This document shows, one piece after another, positions 61,551-64,000 of a DNA stretch of 64,000 nucleotides (the stretch's first letter is position 1; every line of letters starts with the position of its first letter). The stretch covers positions 78,073-142,072 of the forward strand of contig NZ_RKME01000013.1 in assembly GCF_003797825.1 (NCBI RefSeq). Direction: 5' to 3'. Under the pieces are notes generated by a model. That model was given only the letters and a program-made list of their open reading frames with translations. It was not told the origin of the DNA and ran no database searches. The stretch comes from Gordonia sp. OPL2. GTDB lineage: Bacteria > Actinomycetota > Actinomycetes > Mycobacteriales > Mycobacteriaceae. Both the position numbers and the translations under genes were made by a program.

Positions 61551-62734
61551 CGGAAGGCGCCCTCACCGGTGAGTGCCTTGCCGATGGTCAATTGGTGCAC
61601 CTCGGAGGTGCCCTCGTAGGTGAGCACCGACTCGAGATTGTTGGCGTGCCGGATGACGGGGTATTCGAGCGTGATTCCGTTGGCCCCCAGAATGGTTCGA
61701 CATTCGCGAGCGATCGCGATCGCTTCGCGGACATTGTTGAGCTTGCCCGTGCTCACCTGCTCGGGTGTGATCTCGCCGCGGTCCTTGATGCGGCCGAGGT
61801 GATACGCCAGCAGATGCGCCTTGCCCACCTCGAGTGCCATGTCGGCGATCTTCGCCTGTGTCAGTTGGTAACCCGCCAGCGGTTTGTCGAAGACCTCACG
61901 TGTCTGCGAATACTCGATCGCGGTCTCCAGGCAGTCCCGCGCGGCGCCGACGGCGCCGAAGATGATCCCGAACCGCGCCTCCCCGAGGCTGGTCAGCGGA
62001 CCGCGCAGGCCACGCGCCTCGGGCAGCATCGCCGACTGCGGCAGGCGGACGTCCTCCAGCACCAGTTCCGAGGTGATCGAGGCGCGCAGCGAGAGCTTCT
62101 TGTGGATCTCCGGGGCGGTGAATCCCGGTGTGTCCGTGGGGACGACGAATCCACGGATACCGGCTGCCCCGTCCTCGAGATCGGTGTGCGCCCACACCAC
62201 CGCGACGTCGGCGATCGAGCCGTTGGTGATCCACATCTTGGTGCCGTTGAGTACCCAGTCGTCACCGTCTCGCTTCGCATTCGTCCGCATTCCGGCCGGA
62301 TTGGAGCCGAAGTCGGGTTCGGTCAGGCCGAAGCAGCCGATCGCATCGCCGGCGGCCATCCGCGGCAGCCACTCCTGCTTCTGCTCTTCGCTCCCCCAGT
62401 GATGGATCGAGAACATCGCGAGTGATCCCTGCACCGAGACCAGGCTGCGGATACCGGAGTCGACGGCCTCGAGCTCGAGACACGCGAGGCCATAGGACGT
62501 CGCACTCATGCCGGCGCAGCCGTAGCCGTCGAGGTGCATGCCCAGCACGCCCAGCGAGCCCAACTCCTTCGCGATGTCCCGGGCGGGGATCTGCGCATTC
62601 TCGAACCAGTCCGCGACGTGCGGGCGGAGGTTCTGGTCGGCGAAGCTGCGCACCGTGTCGCGGATCGCGATCTCCTCGGGCTCGAGCAGTGCGTCGAGGG
62701 CGAACAGCTGGCTGAGGGTCTGCGGGCGGGACAT
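61547..62734 (-). CDS. gcdH: Glutaryl-CoA dehydrogenase-like acyl-CoA dehydrogenase
   Basis: 395 residues. Acyl-CoA dehydrogenase fold: CFGLTEPDFGSNPAGM, KMWITNGSIADVAVVWA, ARFGIIFGAVGAARDCLE, and catalytic base Glu near residue 374 in TYEGTSEVHQLTIGKALTG. The N-terminal DSGIRSLVSVQGSLAMF and the GCFGLTEP pattern are the ones of glutaryl-CoA dehydrogenase, which oxidises and decarboxylates glutaryl-CoA to crotonyl-CoA. It pairs with the overlapping CoA-transferase gene and is divergent from a LacI regulator. A glutarate or lysine breakdown module is inferred. Confidence 0.9.
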   Translation of the reverse strand: MSRPQTLSQLFALDALLEPEEIAIRDTVRSFADQNLRPHVADWFENAQIPARDIAKELGSLGVLGMHLDGYGCAGMSATSYGLACLELEAVDSGIRSLVSVQGSLAMFSIHHWGSEEQKQEWLPRMAAGDAIGCFGLTEPDFGSNPAGMRTNAKRDGDDWVLNGTKMWITNGSIADVAVVWAHTDLEDGAAGIRGFVVPTDTPGFTAPEIHKKLSLRASITSELVLEDVRLPQSAMLPEARGLRGPLTSLGEARFGIIFGAVGAARDCLETAIEYSQTREVFDKPLAGYQLTQAKIADMALEVGKAHLLAYHLGRIKDRGEITPEQVSTGKLNNVREAIAIARECRTILGANGITLEYPVIRHANNLESVLTYEGTSEVHQLTIGKALTGEGAFR

Positions 62735-62772
62735 ATCAGGCCTCCATCGGCAAAAGCAGTGCTAAGAACGAT

Positions 62773-62788
62773 TGCAAGAACGTTTGCA
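62773..62788. promoter_or_regulatory. LacI-type operator between gcdH and the regulator
   Basis: TGCAAGAACGTTTGCA has TGCAA/TTGCA arms around six bases, and the half-site GAACG[A/T]TTGCA occurs twice here in direct orientation (62767 and 62778). It lies 39 bases upstream of gcdH and 64 bases upstream of the LacI start, fitting control of both by the LacI protein. Confidence 0.65.
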
Positions 62789-62851
62789 TCCACTAAGGTA
62801 GGTGCGGCGCGGACGAAGGTCAACATCGTGGGAGGTCGGGTGGAGCAGGGT

Positions 62852-63859
62852 ATGCGGGGCGGGGGCCGGGCGCCGACGCTGAAGGAGATCGCCGAGCAGG
62901 CCGGCGTGCACGTGTCGACCGCGTCGCGGATCCTGCGTCAGCGCGAACCGGCCGACGGGTGGTCGGAATCGGCGCTGCGGGTGCGCCGCGTCGCCGCCGA
63001 CCTCGGCTATCAGCCGAACCTGTGGGCGGCGAGCCTGCGAACGCGCAAGACCACCACCATCGGGGTGGTGATGACGCGACTCACCGACGGCGTGGTCGCC
63101 ACCACCTATCAGGGCATCGAGGAAACCGCCACGCGCGCAGGTTATTCGGTGTTGCTTTCGAGCCCCACGGACGATCTCGACGCGCAGCGCAGGGCCATCG
63201 AACTCCTCGTCGGCCGCCAGGTCGACGGCTTGATGATCAGCAGCCTGCACACACCCGGACGACCGTTCATCGACTCATTGTCCATCGGGCGCGTGCCCCT
63301 GCTCGCCGTCACCCGGCATGCCGATGCCGGCATCCCGTTCGTCGGGGGCGACGACCGGCGCGGTGGAGAGCTCGCCGCAGCACACCTGCTCGACCGGGGG
63401 CACGCCGACATCGCCGTCATCGCCGGTCCGGCTCACGCGACGACCGCCACCGACCGGGTCGCGGGCTTCCGATCGGCCCTCGATGCGGCCGGCGTGCCGT
63501 TGCCACCGGAACGGATCGTGCAGTCGACGTTCGAGGTCGACGGCGGGATCGCCGCCGGTTCGGCACTGCTGGGTTCGGCCCGTCCTCCGCGCGCGATCTT
63601 CACGGTGTCCGACACGATCGCCATCGGCGTGATGGGCGTGGCCCGCGACCTCGGACTGCGCATCCCGGCTGACCTCGCACTCGTCGGCTACAACGACATC
63701 CCCGTGGTCGCGCAGCTGCCGGTCCCGCTGACGACGGTCCGGTCCCCGGCACACGACATCGGCGCGACCGCGGTCTCCCGACTGCTCCGCCTCATCGACG
63801 GCGAGGACCCCGAAACCGTCCGGCTACCCGTCGAACTCATCGCGCGGGCGACGACCTGA
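62852..63859 (+). CDS. LacI-family transcriptional regulator
   Basis: About 335 residues from the ATG at 62852, preceded by GGAG with suitable spacing; GTG at 62840 and 62828 are alternatives. Helix-turn-helix TLKEIAEQAGVHVSTASRIL (residues 9-28), hinge helix and a two-lobed periplasmic-binding-protein-like sensor domain (TIGVVMTRLTDGVVATTYQGIEE, VDGLMISSLH, PADLALVGYNDIPVV). It is divergent from gcdH; the natural effector may be glutarate or a related acid rather than a sugar, as the binding pocket is unassigned. Confidence 0.93.
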   Translation: MRGGGRAPTLKEIAEQAGVHVSTASRILRQREPADGWSESALRVRRVAADLGYQPNLWAASLRTRKTTTIGVVMTRLTDGVVATTYQGIEETATRAGYSVLLSSPTDDLDAQRRAIELLVGRQVDGLMISSLHTPGRPFIDSLSIGRVPLLAVTRHADAGIPFVGGDDRRGGELAAAHLLDRGHADIAVIAGPAHATTATDRVAGFRSALDAAGVPLPPERIVQSTFEVDGGIAAGSALLGSARPPRAIFTVSDTIAIGVMGVARDLGLRIPADLALVGYNDIPVVAQLPVPLTTVRSPAHDIGATAVSRLLRLIDGEDPETVRLPVELIARATT

Positions 63860-63912
63860 CGAGCGACCCCCGATCCCTGATCCGAAGAGTTCGGTGAGGT
63901 GAGTTGGGTAGC

Positions 63913-64000
63913 TGACCCCCTGGGGCATGCTGGAATGGGGTCGGTGGTTGCGACCCTGGTTGGCCGGTGTTTGGTTAGGCGACGTCTCGGGGTTCGATGG
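63913..64000. mobile_element. Possible insertion-sequence end with 3' tip of a leftward gene
   Basis: From TGACCCCC at 63913, the sequence contains near-inverted GACCCC/GGGGTC within 30 bases. On the minus strand a frame ends with IEPRDVA and a TAA at 63975-63977, about 60 bases from the putative end, as in IS3-like transposases. Only 24 coding bases are visible, so both the gene and the element are tentative. Confidence 0.3.

Noticed and set aside
62538..62851. Extended N-terminus of the LacI gene
   Set aside because: The extra codons overlap gcdH and its operator region; LacI helix-turn-helix normally begins within the first ten residues, as with the ATG at 62852.

Overview
The window is high-GC actinobacterial chromosome from the Mycobacteriales. 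Gene content and order point to Gordonia or a close relative; this rests on recalled synteny and family knowledge, since no search was run. Two long blocks follow the Mycobacterium tuberculosis gene order. About 1.8-32.7 kb matches the Rv0486-Rv0512 neighbourhood: mshA, a YbjN-like gene, gpmA, senX3-regX3, an Rv0495c-like gene, ppx, an Rv0497-like gene, a sugar-phosphate-isomerase-like gene, a thioesterase, proC, a BldC-like gene, the 33-residue bS22, a GalE2-like gene, an acyltransferase, a SerB1-like gene, a glutaredoxin-like gene and hemA-C-D-B. About 50.4-59.0 kb matches Rv3579c-Rv3586: rlmB, cysS, ispF, ispD, carD, lpqE, radA, disA. The two blocks, far apart in M. tuberculosis, are joined here by an accessory stretch at about 32.7-50.4 kb.

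Layout. 0-3.7 kb: the 3' part of an acyl-CoA oxidase/dehydrogenase, then three overlapping membrane-protein genes. 3.8-10.3 kb: a leftward tetrapyrrole operon, rex-hemA-hemC-hemD-hemB, taking glutamyl-tRNA to uroporphyrinogen III under a redox-sensing repressor gene. 10.5-22.7 kb: HAD phosphatase, zinc dehydrogenase, acyltransferase, SDR, bS22, BldC-like regulator, proC, thioesterase, TIM-barrel protein, a membrane protein with a long disordered N-terminus, exopolyphosphatase and a Cys-rich protein. 22.9-26.3 kb: senX3-regX3 phosphate signalling and gpmA. 26.6-32.7 kb: amino-acid permease, acyl-CoA ligase, a DUF2975/XRE pair with a probably leaderless promoter, YbjN-like gene and mshA (mycothiol). 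32.7-50.3 kb, accessory: P450 with TetR, a zinc ABC importer behind a Zur-like box, a lipoprotein and a lipoprotein glycoside hydrolase, a four-gene polysaccharide operon (BcsB-like, exosortase-like, BcsA-like GT2 and GT-C proteins, every junction a 4-base overlap), two alpha/beta hydrolases and pxpA. 50.4-59.0 kb: rlmB-cysS-ispF-ispD-carD (leftward) and lpqE-radA-disA (rightward). 59.0-63.9 kb: MFS transporter, then a probable glutarate operon (glutaryl-CoA dehydrogenase and family III CoA-transferase) divergent from a LacI regulator. The right edge may enter an insertion sequence.

The most unusual non-coding content is a set of GC-rich repeats: a 50-bp perfect inverted repeat with a 9-nt bulge (22.8 kb), a related bulged repeat (26.5 kb), a related 55-bp tandem array (38.0-38.3 kb), two 21-bp-period arrays in opposite orientation around pxpA, a palindromic element at 28.1 kb with a partial copy at 53.4 kb, and a repeat that has entered the hemA reading frame. 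The most interesting protein system is the polysaccharide operon at 40-46.8 kb. No tRNA, rRNA or CRISPR was seen.
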